Below, piece by piece: positions 34,731 to 44,106 of a DNA stretch of 64,000 bases. Within the stretch, counting starts at the first letter, position 1; every line of letters starts with the position of its first letter. Source of the DNA: Exiguobacterium sp018617385 (lineage in GTDB: Bacteria > Bacillota > Bacilli > Exiguobacteriales > Exiguobacteriaceae); contig NZ_JACSKA010000002.1 of NCBI RefSeq assembly GCF_018617385.1, positions 1 to 64,000 on the forward strand, given 5' to 3'. Made by a program: the position numbers and the translations under genes. Below the pieces are notes generated by a model. That model made no database searches. It worked only from the letters and a program-made list of their open reading frames with translations, and had not been told where the DNA came from.

Positions 34731-36110
34731 TCAACCAATCAAAATCTTCTCTTTCGGATAGCGAATCTTCCGGTCGGCTTGACGTGCGACGGTAAAGAGA
34801 ATGGTCAACGACCCGACACGTCCGAGAAGCATCATGAACATGATCAAGCCCTTCCCGGCATCATTCAATTCCGCTGTGATGCCGAGCGACAACCCTACTG
34901 TCCCAAACGCCGAGACCGTTTCGAATAAAATGGCAGTCGCCGGAATGTGGCCATTCGACAAAATGACGAGTGTCGTGATCATCATAATGAACAAGAAACT
35001 TGAGATGGCGACGACGTACGCCTTTTTAATTTGAAACGCATCAATCGTCCGCTCCATGATGACCGTTTCTTTCTTCCCTGCGATGAAGGCCCACATATCC
35101 GCAAAGATGACGGCAAGCGTCGTCACTTTGATCCCCGACCCTGTCGAAGCCGCCCCTGCCCCGATATACATCAGAATCAAAATCAAACCGATCGAGGCTG
35201 GTGCCATGGTCGCAATGTCAATCGAATTGAAGCCGGCCGTCCGTGTCGTCACGGCTTGGAAGAACGTCACGTGTAACGCCTCACCGAGGGATCGACCGTA
35301 CAATACCCCTTCGTTCGATACCCACTCAAACATCATAAGGGCGAACCAAGCGACACCATTGATGACCAAGAGTGACAAAATCATGATTTTCGAATGGAGG
35401 GCGAGACGTTTCCAGCCTCTCACTTCCGTGGCATCGGCAATCGTCGTGAAGCCAAGACCCCCAATCATAATCATGATGGCGATGGTCACAATGATGGCTG
35501 TGTTCTGCTCAAACGACATGAGACTGTCTGGGAATAATGCGAATCCCGCATTATTGAAGGCAGACACTGCGTGGAAGAAACCGTAATAAAGTGCCGTTCC
35601 AAAAGAATAGTTCTCTGTACTGAACAACTCGAACGTCAAAAACAACATCCCGATGAACTGCACGATGACCGTCGTGAAGACGATGTTCCGAACGAGACGA
35701 ACCGTTCCTCCCGGCCCTGCTAAATTCAGTGATTCCTGTAACAAGATTCGTTGTTTCAATCCGATTTTCTTCCCTAATACACTGAGCAGCATCAAGGCGA
35801 TCGTCATAAACCCGAGACCCCCGATTTGAATGAGGGCGACAATGACCAATTCACCAAACAGGGTGAACGAAGAGCCGATGTCGACTGTCGACAGTCCAGT
35901 GACCGTTCCGGCAGACGTCGCGATAAACAAACAATCAATCCAAGAAACCGATTCTTCTTGCGCAAATGGCATATATAAAAGAGTGGCCCCAACAAAAATC
36001 GCCAGTAAGAATCCTCCCGCGATGAACCGGGCAGGTTTTTCAAAAATAATTCGATAAAATGCCTCGATTCGCTTCAAGCGCAACTCACGCGCTGACAGTC
36101 TATGCCGCAT
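34731..36110 (-). CDS. ktrB: Ktr-type potassium transporter, membrane subunit
   Basis: A 459-residue TrkH/KtrB protein that lets K+ into the cell, normally gated by a KtrA-type RCK subunit. The four pore-loop filters are visible: TSAGTVTGLST, SAFNNAGFALF, TRTAGFNSID and SAFGTVGLSLG. Each keeps the filter glycine. No ktrA/C gene is adjacent, so it may be a KtrD-like subunit with its partner elsewhere. AAGGAG lies 8 nt before the ATG at 36110; a GTG one codon earlier is possible. Confidence 0.9.
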   Translation of the reverse strand: MRHRLSARELRLKRIEAFYRIIFEKPARFIAGGFLLAIFVGATLLYMPFAQEESVSWIDCLFIATSAGTVTGLSTVDIGSSFTLFGELVIVALIQIGGLGFMTIALMLLSVLGKKIGLKQRILLQESLNLAGPGGTVRLVRNIVFTTVIVQFIGMLFLTFELFSTENYSFGTALYYGFFHAVSAFNNAGFALFPDSLMSFEQNTAIIVTIAIMIMIGGLGFTTIADATEVRGWKRLALHSKIMILSLLVINGVAWFALMMFEWVSNEGVLYGRSLGEALHVTFFQAVTTRTAGFNSIDIATMAPASIGLILILMYIGAGAASTGSGIKVTTLAVIFADMWAFIAGKKETVIMERTIDAFQIKKAYVVAISSFLFIMMITTLVILSNGHIPATAILFETVSAFGTVGLSLGITAELNDAGKGLIMFMMLLGRVGSLTILFTVARQADRKIRYPKEKILIG

Positions 36111-36262
36111 CACGACATCTCCTTCACTTCTATTATTCTAAGCCTCATGTTACTCTTCACCTTTCTAAATGCCAACAAGAAAATGTATCTCTAACGCTTT
36201 CTTCGATTTTTTGGTATTATGGGAGATAGACTTTAAGAATGTTGAGGAGGTTGAATGAAACC

Positions 36263-36502
36263 GTGGACCCTAGTACGGTAGATCATTCGATAGAGGATGT
36301 CTCACGAAGGTTGGAGCGTCAATCACAATGTATGCCCGCTCACCTTTATTTTCAGCTAGAAGAGTTACTCAATTGGTCACTCGAGCAAGAAGTCGTGAAT
36401 CAATTGTACGCATTGTTAAAAAAATACGACGTATTAACCGATATAGAGCGTGAAGAACGAAATATCAGCATTCAAATGTTGATTGATGAAAACGGCGCTT
36501 AA
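36263..36502 (+). CDS. Small helical hypothetical protein
   Basis: A 79-residue, mostly helical acidic protein (MDPSTVDHSIEDVSRRL start; LYFQLEELLNWSLEQEVV centre). I prefer the GTG at 36263, about 12 nt after GAGGAGG; an in-frame ATG at 36239 lies upstream of that site. It precedes motAB but is separated from it by a terminator. No function is assigned. Confidence 0.55.
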   Translation: MDPSTVDHSIEDVSRRLERQSQCMPAHLYFQLEELLNWSLEQEVVNQLYALLKKYDVLTDIEREERNISIQMLIDENGA

Positions 36503-36520
36503 TCATCGGGAACGCATGTT

Positions 36521-36553
36521 GCGGGAGACGAGTGGCGTCTCTCGCTTTTTTTG
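36521..36553 (+). terminator. Terminator before motA
   Basis: GCGGGAGACG and CGTCTCTCGC pair around AGTGG, followed by T7. Confidence 0.85.
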
Positions 36554-36588
36554 TCCTGATTTATTTCGGAAAGGTGGAAAACAAAGAC

Positions 36589-37371
36589 ATGGATGTCGTT
36601 ACGTTAGTCGGACTCATACTCGGGTTCCTCACCCTCGTCGGTGGAATGCTATTAAAAGGAGCAGGTGTTGCGCCGCTGATCAACCCTGCCGCAATGGTTA
36701 TCATTTTCGTCGGTACAGCCGCGGCTGTCAGTATCGCTGTATCGAAAGAACAACTTCAGAACGTTCCAAAGCTATTTAAAATCTTGTTCAAAAAACAAGA
36801 ACTACCAAGCAAGTCTGGATTGCTCACGCAATTCGTCGACTTGTCGACACAAGCCCGAAAAGAGGGACTCCTCTCCCTTGAAACGGCACTCGAACAAGTC
36901 GAAGAACCATTTTTACGCCAAGGCATGATGATGGTCATCGACGGTCAACCTTCCGAATATATTGCGGAAGTCATGTCACGCGACATCGAGAATATGGAAC
37001 AGCGCCATAAAGCAAACGCCGATATTTTCACACAGGCCGGGACATATGCCCCAACACTCGGGGTACTCGGAGCCGTTATCGGATTGATTGCTGCCTTGAA
37101 AGACTTATCCGATATTGATAAGCTCGGACATGCCATTTCAGCGGCCTTCGTCGCGACACTATTCGGGATTTTCACCGGATATGTGCTTTGGTTCCCGTTT
37201 GCCAATAAATTGAAGCAGTATTCGAAGAGTGAAGTCATCATCAAGGAAATGATGATTGAAGGGATTTTATCGATTCAAAGTGGTGAATCTCCAAAAACGC
37301 TAGAAGATAAACTGTCTGTGTATTTGTCTCCAAAGGAGCGAGCTGACTATGAAGCGCAAAAAGAAGCATGA
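36589..37371 (+). CDS. motA: Flagellar motor stator protein MotA
   Basis: A 260-residue inner-membrane stator subunit with four helices. The AGTYAPTLGVLGAVIGLIAAL helix pair and HAISAAFVATLFGIFTGYVLW match proton-type MotA of Bacillus more closely than sodium-type MotP, from memory. The cytoplasmic loop carries the charged residues that touch the rotor. It overlaps motB by 23 bp. The ATG at 36589 has GGTGG upstream; longer frames run into the preceding terminator. Confidence 0.92.
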   Translation: MDVVTLVGLILGFLTLVGGMLLKGAGVAPLINPAAMVIIFVGTAAAVSIAVSKEQLQNVPKLFKILFKKQELPSKSGLLTQFVDLSTQARKEGLLSLETALEQVEEPFLRQGMMMVIDGQPSEYIAEVMSRDIENMEQRHKANADIFTQAGTYAPTLGVLGAVIGLIAALKDLSDIDKLGHAISAAFVATLFGIFTGYVLWFPFANKLKQYSKSEVIIKEMMIEGILSIQSGESPKTLEDKLSVYLSPKERADYEAQKEA

Positions 37372-38128
37372 TCATGAAGAACACATTCCCGAAGGCTGGC
37401 TGATTCCTTACGCCGATTTGTTGACCCTGTTGCTCGCGCTTTTCATCGTACTATTCGCATCGAGTAACATCGACCAGACAAAGCTTGAGAAAATGTCACA
37501 GTCTTTCAACCAGGTATTCTCCGGAGGCGTCAGCGTCTTTCAAGCTTCGACTGCCTCAAACAGTGACATCGAACGTACAGACAAGACCAATACGACCGCC
37601 AACCCACGAACGTATGAATTGGCTCAACTTGATGAATTAAAAGAAGATGTAAACAAATACATTAAAAAGAATGGTCTCGAAAGCCAAATCAAAGCGACGA
37701 TCAATTCAAGCGGTCTCGTCTTGACGATTCAAGACCGTGCCCTGTTCAACTTAGGAGAGGCGACACTCGATGCCGATGCTCGTGCCGTCGCACAAAACAT
37801 CAGTCAGATTTTAGAGAAGGCGGGTAAGCGAGAGATTGTCGTCTCCGGTCATACGGATAACATTCCAATCAATACGGCACGTTTCCCGTCAAACTGGGAA
37901 CTCAGTTCGGCACGTGCGACCGCGTTCATGCGCGGCCTTTTGGCAAATGATGCCTTGAACCCGGCCCAATTCACACTCGCGAGTTACGGTGAGTTTAAAC
38001 CGATCGCGACGAACGATACAGAAGAAGGTCGCTCTAAAAACCGACGCGTCGAAGTGTTGATCAAACCACTCGTCGACCTTTCTGAAGGCGAACCGAAGAT
38101 GATTGAAACCATCACCTTACCAAACTAA
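37349..38128 (+). CDS. motB: Flagellar motor stator protein MotB
   Basis: A 259-residue stator subunit with one N-terminal helix and the ion-binding Asp in IPYADLLTLLLALFIVLFA. A plug/linker follows, then a C-terminal OmpA-like peptidoglycan-binding domain (VVSGHTDNIPINT, NWELSSARAT, SKNRRVEVLI). It forms the proton channel with MotA and anchors it to the wall. It is co-transcribed with motA. Confidence 0.93.
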   Translation: MKRKKKHDHEEHIPEGWLIPYADLLTLLLALFIVLFASSNIDQTKLEKMSQSFNQVFSGGVSVFQASTASNSDIERTDKTNTTANPRTYELAQLDELKEDVNKYIKKNGLESQIKATINSSGLVLTIQDRALFNLGEATLDADARAVAQNISQILEKAGKREIVVSGHTDNIPINTARFPSNWELSSARATAFMRGLLANDALNPAQFTLASYGEFKPIATNDTEEGRSKNRRVEVLIKPLVDLSEGEPKMIETITLPN

Positions 38129-38129
38129 T

Positions 38130-38157
38130 AATCACCCACTCGTTTGAGTGGGTGATT
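38130..38157 (+). terminator. Terminator of motAB (shared with the convergent gene)
   Basis: AATCACCCACTC and GAGTGGGTGATT pair around GTTT, followed by TGTG. Confidence 0.78.
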
Positions 38158-38161
38158 TGTG

Positions 38162-39586
38162 TTATTGCACCAATTTAAAGTAGCGTCTCGCAAGTTCGGT
38201 GAGCGGACTTTCGAACAAACGTTTCCGCCAGTAAAGGTCTGTCACTTTCTTCACGGCCTCACTTCGCGACGGATACGGGTAAATCATACGGGACAGCTTC
38301 CCGATTTTGTCGCCACGTTGCATCGCATAGACGACAATTTGCATCCAATCCCCCGCCGATTCACCGACTGCATGAGCTCCGATGATTTTTCCATTTTTCT
38401 TCGTAATCACTTTGACAAAGCCTGCTTCTTGGCGTTCAGCAATGAAGCGGTCCACTTCGGACAGTTTCGCTTCAAACGTCTCAATGTCGTCGCCGTAACG
38501 CTCGCGCGCTTCTTTCTCTGTCATCCCGACATGGAACACCTCAGGGTCTGTGAATGTGATCCACGGGAGCTTGCTGTAGTCGACCTTGTTCCATAATCCA
38601 AAGAGCGCGTTCGCGACAACCGCCTTCCCTTCTTCTCCAGCGGCATGTGTGAATGGGAGCGTCTTGATCGTATCGCCAATGGCAAAGATATGAGATTGTG
38701 ACGTCCGATATGACGACGAGACATCGATATACCCTTTCGTCACCTGAACGTTCGCCCGGTCGAGACGGAGCGCATCGATTCGGGGAACGCGACCTGTCGC
38801 CATCAGCAGTTTGTCCGCTTCATATTCGACCGTTTCGCCGTTCACCTCTGTCGTGACACGAATGCGGCCATCGACCTCATCGACTCGATTGACCTTTACG
38901 CCGATTTTTAGGCGCATCGCCATCTCGAGTTGAGATTTCAAATAGGTGGCGACGTCCTCGTCTTCTTTAGGTAGGAAATCATCCTGCGCCTCGAGCACGG
39001 TCACTTGTGAGCCGAGTCGGACAAAGGACTGGGCCAATTCAAGCCCGACCGTTCCGGCGCCGATGACAATCAAGCTCTCCGGGAGCGTCTCTTCTTCAAA
39101 GACCGTTTCGTTCGTTAAGTATTGGACTTGATCGAGTCCATCAATTGGAGGAACTGTCGGTTTCGACCCCGTCGAGATGACAAATTTTTTCCCGATCAAT
39201 AACTCGTTCCCTACTTTTAATTCGTGCGGACTTTGGAACGAGGCTTCTCCGATATAGACGTCGACGCCAATCTTTTCAAAACGTTCTGTTCCGTCATGGT
39301 CTTGAATAATGGCACGTGCTTTGTCGACACGCGCTTTTGACATTTGATAATGCTCTTGTCCATTGAACTCGGTTCCGAGAACTCGGGCCGCGCGCATCAT
39401 CGCATTCGCTTCTTTTGAAGCAGCAATCAACGCTTTCGATGGCACACATCCGACATGCAGACAGTCACCACCTAAATGCTTGTTCTTTTCAACAAGCGCG
39501 ACTTTCGCGCCTAAATTCGCAGCCCCTGCGGCCACTGTCATCCCGGCAGCACCACCACCGATGACAATCAACTGATAGTCCTTCAT
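38162..39586 (-). CDS. FAD pyridine nucleotide-disulfide oxidoreductase (mercuric reductase/Lpd-like)
   Basis: A 474-residue flavoprotein with GGGAAGMTVAAGAA (FAD), the redox disulfide CLHVGCVPSK, the NAD(P)-binding GAGTVGLELAQ and a C-terminal dimerisation domain. At the place of the His-Glu dyad of lipoamide dehydrogenase it reads YPYPSRSE, so Tyr replaces the usual His. The substrate is therefore not dihydrolipoamide for certain, and mercuric-ion reduction is unsupported because no mer genes are near. It overlaps the upstream DUF1499 gene by ATGA. Confidence 0.85.
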   Translation of the reverse strand: MKDYQLIVIGGGAAGMTVAAGAANLGAKVALVEKNKHLGGDCLHVGCVPSKALIAASKEANAMMRAARVLGTEFNGQEHYQMSKARVDKARAIIQDHDGTERFEKIGVDVYIGEASFQSPHELKVGNELLIGKKFVISTGSKPTVPPIDGLDQVQYLTNETVFEEETLPESLIVIGAGTVGLELAQSFVRLGSQVTVLEAQDDFLPKEDEDVATYLKSQLEMAMRLKIGVKVNRVDEVDGRIRVTTEVNGETVEYEADKLLMATGRVPRIDALRLDRANVQVTKGYIDVSSSYRTSQSHIFAIGDTIKTLPFTHAAGEEGKAVVANALFGLWNKVDYSKLPWITFTDPEVFHVGMTEKEARERYGDDIETFEAKLSEVDRFIAERQEAGFVKVITKKNGKIIGAHAVGESAGDWMQIVVYAMQRGDKIGKLSRMIYPYPSRSEAVKKVTDLYWRKRLFESPLTELARRYFKLVQ

Positions 39587-39948
39587 CGAATCAACCTCCG
39601 GTATCGTTCGCTCACATCTTCCATTCGTTTTCGATTCACGCCAAAGTCTGAATAGCCGACACGCGACGCAGATCGAAACTCGACTTGTTGAGTAGCGTCA
39701 TCAAATAAAAAATCGACATCATCTTTAAATCGCATCACTTTCGAAGTCACTACATAATGAAGTCCTTCATCTGTTTCCTTCACCAATTCAGCCCGCGGCA
39801 ACTGATTCATCGCCATCTTCATGGCTTCGATCGATTGCCCGCGGCTGCCCGCATACGGCAGTGGGTCCATCCGCAATTCTTCAATTGAAGTTTGGGTTGA
39901 AACAGCATTCGGACTTCCTTTTAACGGCTTCAAAGATTGATTGGCCAT
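39583..39948 (-). CDS. DUF1499 family protein
   Basis: A 121-residue soluble protein with the DUF1499 pattern (PNAVSTQT, PRAELVKETDEGLHYVVTSKVMRFKDDVDFLFD, RSASRVGYSDFGVNR). The role is unknown. The ATG at 39948 follows GGGAGG with good spacing. That site lies in the 3' arm of a terminator hairpin. The gene is translationally coupled to the disulfide oxidoreductase downstream. Confidence 0.82.
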   Translation of the reverse strand: MANQSLKPLKGSPNAVSTQTSIEELRMDPLPYAGSRGQSIEAMKMAMNQLPRAELVKETDEGLHYVVTSKVMRFKDDVDFLFDDATQQVEFRSASRVGYSDFGVNRKRMEDVSERYRRLIR

Positions 39949-39951
39949 TAT

Positions 39952-40002
39952 AAAAACCTCCCTCAGTCTACATACATCTATATGTAGCCTGAATTCGGGA
40001 GG
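39952..40002 (-). terminator. Hairpin that ends the two-component operon and contains the DUF1499 ribosome binding site
   Basis: Minus-strand RNA: CCTCCC...TCAG-CTACATA / TATGTAG-CTGA-GGGAGG (39957-40002), then TTTTT. GGGAGG is both the last stem arm and the ribosome binding site of the next gene, so read-through transcripts would have that site hidden. Confidence 0.75.
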
Positions 40003-40012
40003 TTTAATCCTA

Positions 40013-41392
40013 TTAATGTAGTTCACTCGGGTCGAGCGGCAATAAGACGGTCACTGTCGTCCCGTGTCCGACCTCGCTCTCGATGACGAGTTTGCCTTCA
40101 TGCGCTTCGATCAATTCTTTTGAAATCGCAAGCCCAAGCCCGCTACTACCTTCTGTGACATGAGCCTGATAGAACATCTCGGTGATGCGCTGCAAATGCT
40201 CTCGTGAAATGCCGGGACCTTCATCGATAATGGAGATGAAGGCGACACGTTCCGATTGAACGAAGCGGATGGTCAACGTTCCTCCGTCTGGCGAGAAACG
40301 AATCGCGTTCTCGAGAATGTTTAAGAACACTTGTTTCAATCGATTCTCATCAAATAGTCCAACCGATTTTTGAGGATAGCGTTCGATGAGTGTGATGCCT
40401 TTGTCTTCAAGTGACTGTTTCAATTGCAGTGTCACTTGACGTAACAAAGAGACCAGGTCCAGTTCTTGGCGATACAAGACCAACCGACTCTCTTCAATTT
40501 TTGTATAGTCAAGAAGCTGTTCGACGAGACCGATCATGCGCTCTGTCTCCGAATGGATGATGCTTAAACCGAGCTCTGTCTCTTCAGACAGTTTCTCATC
40601 ACCACCCCGAATCGTCTCGGTCCATCCCTTAATCGATGTGAGTGGTGTCCTGAGTTCGTGCGACACGCTCGAGAGGAATTCGTTACGTGTCGACTGATGC
40701 TGCTGGACTTTCGCGCCTAAATACGTGAGCGTTCGAGCCAAGGCTCCAAGCTCATGTTTCTCATTTGACTCAACGGATACATCGAAGTCGCCCTGAGCCA
40801 TCTCATCTGCCGCCTCGATGATGTGACGAATCGGTCTGACGAAGCGATCGGCAATCCGGATGACGGTGTATAAGGCGAGCAACCAGATCAAGACGCCAAT
40901 CATGACGACCGTCATCCAAATTTCGCGAATGAGCGTGTCTAAATCTTCAAGCGGTCGCGTGAAACTGATGGCAAACTCGGACGTATCGTTCGTCATAATG
41001 GGACTCGTGACTGACAAGTAATGTTCATCCCCGACGTCATAGTCCTGCACGACGGACTCTCCTTGCGACAATTGCTGTAACTGTTCTTGAGAGAATGAGG
41101 CCTGCCTTGTTCGTTGTCCCGTCGTTTTGACAATCGAACCGCTCCGGTCGACAATCGTCAAATCAGTTCCAGGATATCCGAATGTCCGGACGAGGACAGA
41201 AAAGGCACTCGGCGTCTCAAACCCTACTTGGGCTTGAGGGTATAGATATGCACTCGTGGTCGCATGACTCAGTAACGCTTCTGACTCATACTCGTAATAG
41301 TAGCGATACGTCCCGTAAGACAAAACGCTGACGAGTAAGAGCAAGACGATCGTCACGACAATCATCATGCGAATGACTAACTGTTGTTTCAT
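40013..41392 (-). CDS. Membrane sensor histidine kinase
   Basis: A 459-residue kinase. A first helix (about 8-28), an extracytoplasmic sensor domain of about 130 residues, a second helix near 165-185 and a HAMP domain precede HisKA (phospho-acceptor His in VSHELRTPLTS) and HATPase (NILENAIRFSPDG, DEGPGI, GSSGLGLAI). The signal is unknown. It overlaps the response regulator gene by ATGA, so the pair forms a classical two-component system. Confidence 0.92.
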   Translation of the reverse strand: MKQQLVIRMMIVVTIVLLLLVSVLSYGTYRYYYEYESEALLSHATTSAYLYPQAQVGFETPSAFSVLVRTFGYPGTDLTIVDRSGSIVKTTGQRTRQASFSQEQLQQLSQGESVVQDYDVGDEHYLSVTSPIMTNDTSEFAISFTRPLEDLDTLIREIWMTVVMIGVLIWLLALYTVIRIADRFVRPIRHIIEAADEMAQGDFDVSVESNEKHELGALARTLTYLGAKVQQHQSTRNEFLSSVSHELRTPLTSIKGWTETIRGGDEKLSEETELGLSIIHSETERMIGLVEQLLDYTKIEESRLVLYRQELDLVSLLRQVTLQLKQSLEDKGITLIERYPQKSVGLFDENRLKQVFLNILENAIRFSPDGGTLTIRFVQSERVAFISIIDEGPGISREHLQRITEMFYQAHVTEGSSGLGLAISKELIEAHEGKLVIESEVGHGTTVTVLLPLDPSELH

Positions 41393-42081
41393 GCCTCATG
41401 TCTCCGCCATTTATATCCGTGACCCCACAACGTCTCGATGTACACTGGATGACTCGGGTCATCTTCGATTTTTTGTCGCAAGCGACGAATGTTGACGTCG
41501 ACTGTCTTTCGATCACCGAAATAGTTGACGCCCCACACCGCATCGAGTAGCGCATCACGTGACAAGACGATCTCTTCATTCTGGACGAGATGACAGATCA
41601 AGTCATACTCCGTCGGCGTCAAATCGATCGACTGTCCATACTTCGTCACTTGTTTTGCGGCGAGATCGATGGCGAACGGTCCCGACTTCAAGCGCTTCGA
41701 ATCTTTTCGTTTCACTTTTTCAACACGGCGCAACAACGCTTGAATGCGTGCCACCAATTCACCTGGACTGAACGGTTTGGCGATGTAATCGTCTGCACCT
41801 TTACCGAGCCCCTCTATTTTATCTTCTTCGAGCGTCCGTGCCGTCAACATGATGATCCCTACATTTTCGTCAAGATCACGAATGGCTGCACATGCCTCGA
41901 ATCCGTCCATTTCTGGCATCATGACATCCAATAAGACGACATCGAACGGTTCACGGTCAAATGCGGTGACCGCTTCTCGGCCGTTCGTCGCTTCGAAAAC
42001 ATCGAATCCGGCTCGTTTTAAATTGACAATAATGAAGCTGCGAATCGCATGTTCATCCTCAGCTACTAAAATTCGATTCAT
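41389..42081 (-). CDS. OmpR-family response regulator
   Basis: A 230-residue regulator. The receiver domain has the acidic pair (AEDE), phospho-acceptor Asp in VLLDVMMPEMDG, and Lys in IAKPFSPGEL. The C-terminal winged helix is of OmpR/PhoB type (LTPTEYDLICHL, VDVNIRRLRQKI). It is the first gene of the two-component operon. The ATG at 42081 has AGAGGTG upstream. Confidence 0.93.
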   Translation of the reverse strand: MNRILVAEDEHAIRSFIIVNLKRAGFDVFEATNGREAVTAFDREPFDVVLLDVMMPEMDGFEACAAIRDLDENVGIIMLTARTLEEDKIEGLGKGADDYIAKPFSPGELVARIQALLRRVEKVKRKDSKRLKSGPFAIDLAAKQVTKYGQSIDLTPTEYDLICHLVQNEEIVLSRDALLDAVWGVNYFGDRKTVDVNIRRLRQKIEDDPSHPVYIETLWGHGYKWRRHEA

Positions 42082-42206
42082 ATTTACACCTCTTCTAGAG
42101 TTCACTTCTCTACATTATAGTTACGTTTTTGCGACAAGGTTGTCAATTGACCTTAAAAAGGTTTAGGATGGAGTCATTAGATTCTGAAGGAGGACCCCCT
42201 ACTACT

Positions 42207-43028
42207 ATGAGTTACAAGATGATTGTATTGGATATGGATGATACGCTCCTCACGAGCGACCATACGATTTCCCCTAAGACAAAAGAAGCACTTCTCGATG
42301 CACAGGCGCGCGGCTATAAGGTCGTGCTCGCGAGCGGACGACCGACGTTTGCGATGTGGGATGCAGCCCGTGAATTAGAACTTGCGAAATACGGAAGCTA
42401 CATCTTATCGTTCAACGGTGCCTCGGTCATCAATTGTGCGACAAACGAGGAGATTTTCTCGAGCACGCTCCAACCGGATACAGTCGCCCATCTCCATAAT
42501 ATCAGTGAACGGGAAGGAATCGCGATTCATACGTACGTCGGTAACGAAATCGTAACCGATCGCCCGAACCCTTATACGGATATCGAAGGTGAGTTGACAG
42601 GAATGCCGGTCATTCATGTCGACAACTTTAAAGATGCCGTGACAGCCCCGGTCGTCAAATGTTTGATGCTTGCGGATGGTGACACACTCGCTCCGATCGA
42701 AACAAAGCTACAAGAAGAATTGGCTGGAAAATTGGCTGTGGCCCGTTCAAAACCGTTCTTCCTTGAGTTTACGGAAGCGGGTGTCACAAAAGGAACGAGT
42801 CTCGCCTTCCTTGCAGACCAGCTCGGCATCGCGCAAAAAGAAGTCATCGCTTGTGGTGACGGAAACAATGACTTGACGATGATTGAATGGGCCGGCCTCG
42901 GCGTCGCGATGGGAAATGCCAACACGACGGTCAAAGGGAAAGCGGACTTCATCACAAAGTCAAACAACGAAGACGGAATCGCTCATGTCATCGAAACGTA
43001 TATGACGGACGTACTCGTCACGCAATAA
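42207..43028 (+). CDS. Cof-type HAD hydrolase
   Basis: A 273-residue HAD phosphatase. Motif I is VLDMDDTLL, motif II Ser lies in VLASGRP, motif III Lys in GVTKGTSL and motif IV is GDGNNDLTM. The cap between motifs II and III is of the C2B type. Such enzymes hydrolyse sugar phosphates or flavin/pyridoxal phosphates; the substrate is unknown. GAAGGAGGA precedes the ATG at 42207. Confidence 0.9.
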   Translation: MSYKMIVLDMDDTLLTSDHTISPKTKEALLDAQARGYKVVLASGRPTFAMWDAARELELAKYGSYILSFNGASVINCATNEEIFSSTLQPDTVAHLHNISEREGIAIHTYVGNEIVTDRPNPYTDIEGELTGMPVIHVDNFKDAVTAPVVKCLMLADGDTLAPIETKLQEELAGKLAVARSKPFFLEFTEAGVTKGTSLAFLADQLGIAQKEVIACGDGNNDLTMIEWAGLGVAMGNANTTVKGKADFITKSNNEDGIAHVIETYMTDVLVTQ

Positions 43029-43058
43029 GCTTCTGATTGTAGAAAGGGAGGAAGGAAG

Positions 43059-44057
43059 ATGAATAAAGGGTTGAAACGAGCTGGAGTCGGATTGATTGGA
43101 ACTGCGGTCGCAGGAGCGGCTTATGTGTTCCTTTCACCTAAACCAGCCACACGTTTAATCAAAACTTCGTTCGCAGGGGGGAACGAAGTGGAGATGAAGG
43201 GATTCGAGGAAGTCGTTCAAAAGACGTCTGTCCGAAAAGACATCGACTACTTGTCTTCTTATGACAACGGAACGTTTGATTTGATTCGCTATGAAGGCGA
43301 CCGAAAACCTGTCCCAACAATCTTTTGGGTGCATGGTGGGTCGTTCGTTGGTGGGGATAAATCGGATGTGTTAAAATACGCCACTTCGATTGCGAGTAAT
43401 GGCTATAACGTCGTCAGTATCAATTACGCACTCGCACCTGACGTGATGTATCCGACCCCGCTCAAACAAATCGAAGAAGCGTACTCGTTCATCGCTGAGA
43501 ACAATGACCGCTTCCGTCTCGACTTGGACCGCGTCTTCTTTGCAGGTGATTCGAATGGTGGACAGCTCGTTGCACAGTTTGTCGGCATCCAGTTGAATGA
43601 CGACTATTCACCTTCTGCTGAAGTGGGACAAGTCGTACCAAAATCCTCTATCCTCGGTACCATCCTTTTGTCTGCTCCACTCGACTTGAAGCGCGCATGG
43701 CTCGAATCATCGAAATCTGTGAACCGCTTCTTGTTCAAACGAATCGGATGGGCATACTTCGGCACGTACAATTGGGAGACTCTCCCGGTCGTTGCTGAAG
43801 CATCGCCACTCGTCAATGTACCGGCCACATTCGCCCCAACGTTTATCGCGGACGGGAATGACCATTCCTTTGAGGAACAGGCCAAAGAATTTGCGACGAT
43901 TCTTTCAGGACGGACGGATGTCACGACTGTCTTTTATGATCGGAATGAGCACGAGCTCGGACATAACTATTACTTCGAAATGGACCGCCCAGCGGCCAAT
44001 TCCACGTATCGTCGTTTGATTACGTTCTTACGTGAAACGACAAATCAATCTGTATAA
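43059..44057 (+). CDS. Alpha/beta hydrolase, HSL-like esterase
   Basis: A 332-residue esterase/lipase-like protein. It has the oxyanion-hole motif WVHGGSFVGG, the nucleophile elbow GDSNGG, and a probable His near NEHELGHNYYF. An N-terminal hydrophobic stretch (about 7-25) after KGLKR may anchor it in the membrane or export it. The substrate is unknown. It follows the HAD gene by 30 nt with its own AGGAGGAAGG, so both are probably one transcript. Confidence 0.85.
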   Translation: MNKGLKRAGVGLIGTAVAGAAYVFLSPKPATRLIKTSFAGGNEVEMKGFEEVVQKTSVRKDIDYLSSYDNGTFDLIRYEGDRKPVPTIFWVHGGSFVGGDKSDVLKYATSIASNGYNVVSINYALAPDVMYPTPLKQIEEAYSFIAENNDRFRLDLDRVFFAGDSNGGQLVAQFVGIQLNDDYSPSAEVGQVVPKSSILGTILLSAPLDLKRAWLESSKSVNRFLFKRIGWAYFGTYNWETLPVVAEASPLVNVPATFAPTFIADGNDHSFEEQAKEFATILSGRTDVTTVFYDRNEHELGHNYYFEMDRPAANSTYRRLITFLRETTNQSV

Positions 44058-44063
44058 CGCACA

Positions 44064-44106
44064 AGAGGCGACGTTCTCCTACTATGGAAAACGTCGCCTC
44101 TTTTCG
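44064..44106 (+). terminator. Shared terminator between the esterase and phenylalanine hydroxylase genes
   Basis: AGAGGCGACGTT and AACGTCGCCTCT pair around a 16-nt loop, with TTTT after. Confidence 0.82.

Noticed and set aside
36589..38128. Sodium-type MotPS stator
   Set aside because: The helix sequences match proton-type MotA/MotB of Bacillus better than MotP/MotS as I recall them, and the pair is not next to ccpA.
38162..39586. Mercury resistance (merA) locus
   Set aside because: No merR, merP or merT gene is near and the C-terminal vicinal cysteines of MerA are missing; the neighbours are DUF1499 and a two-component system.
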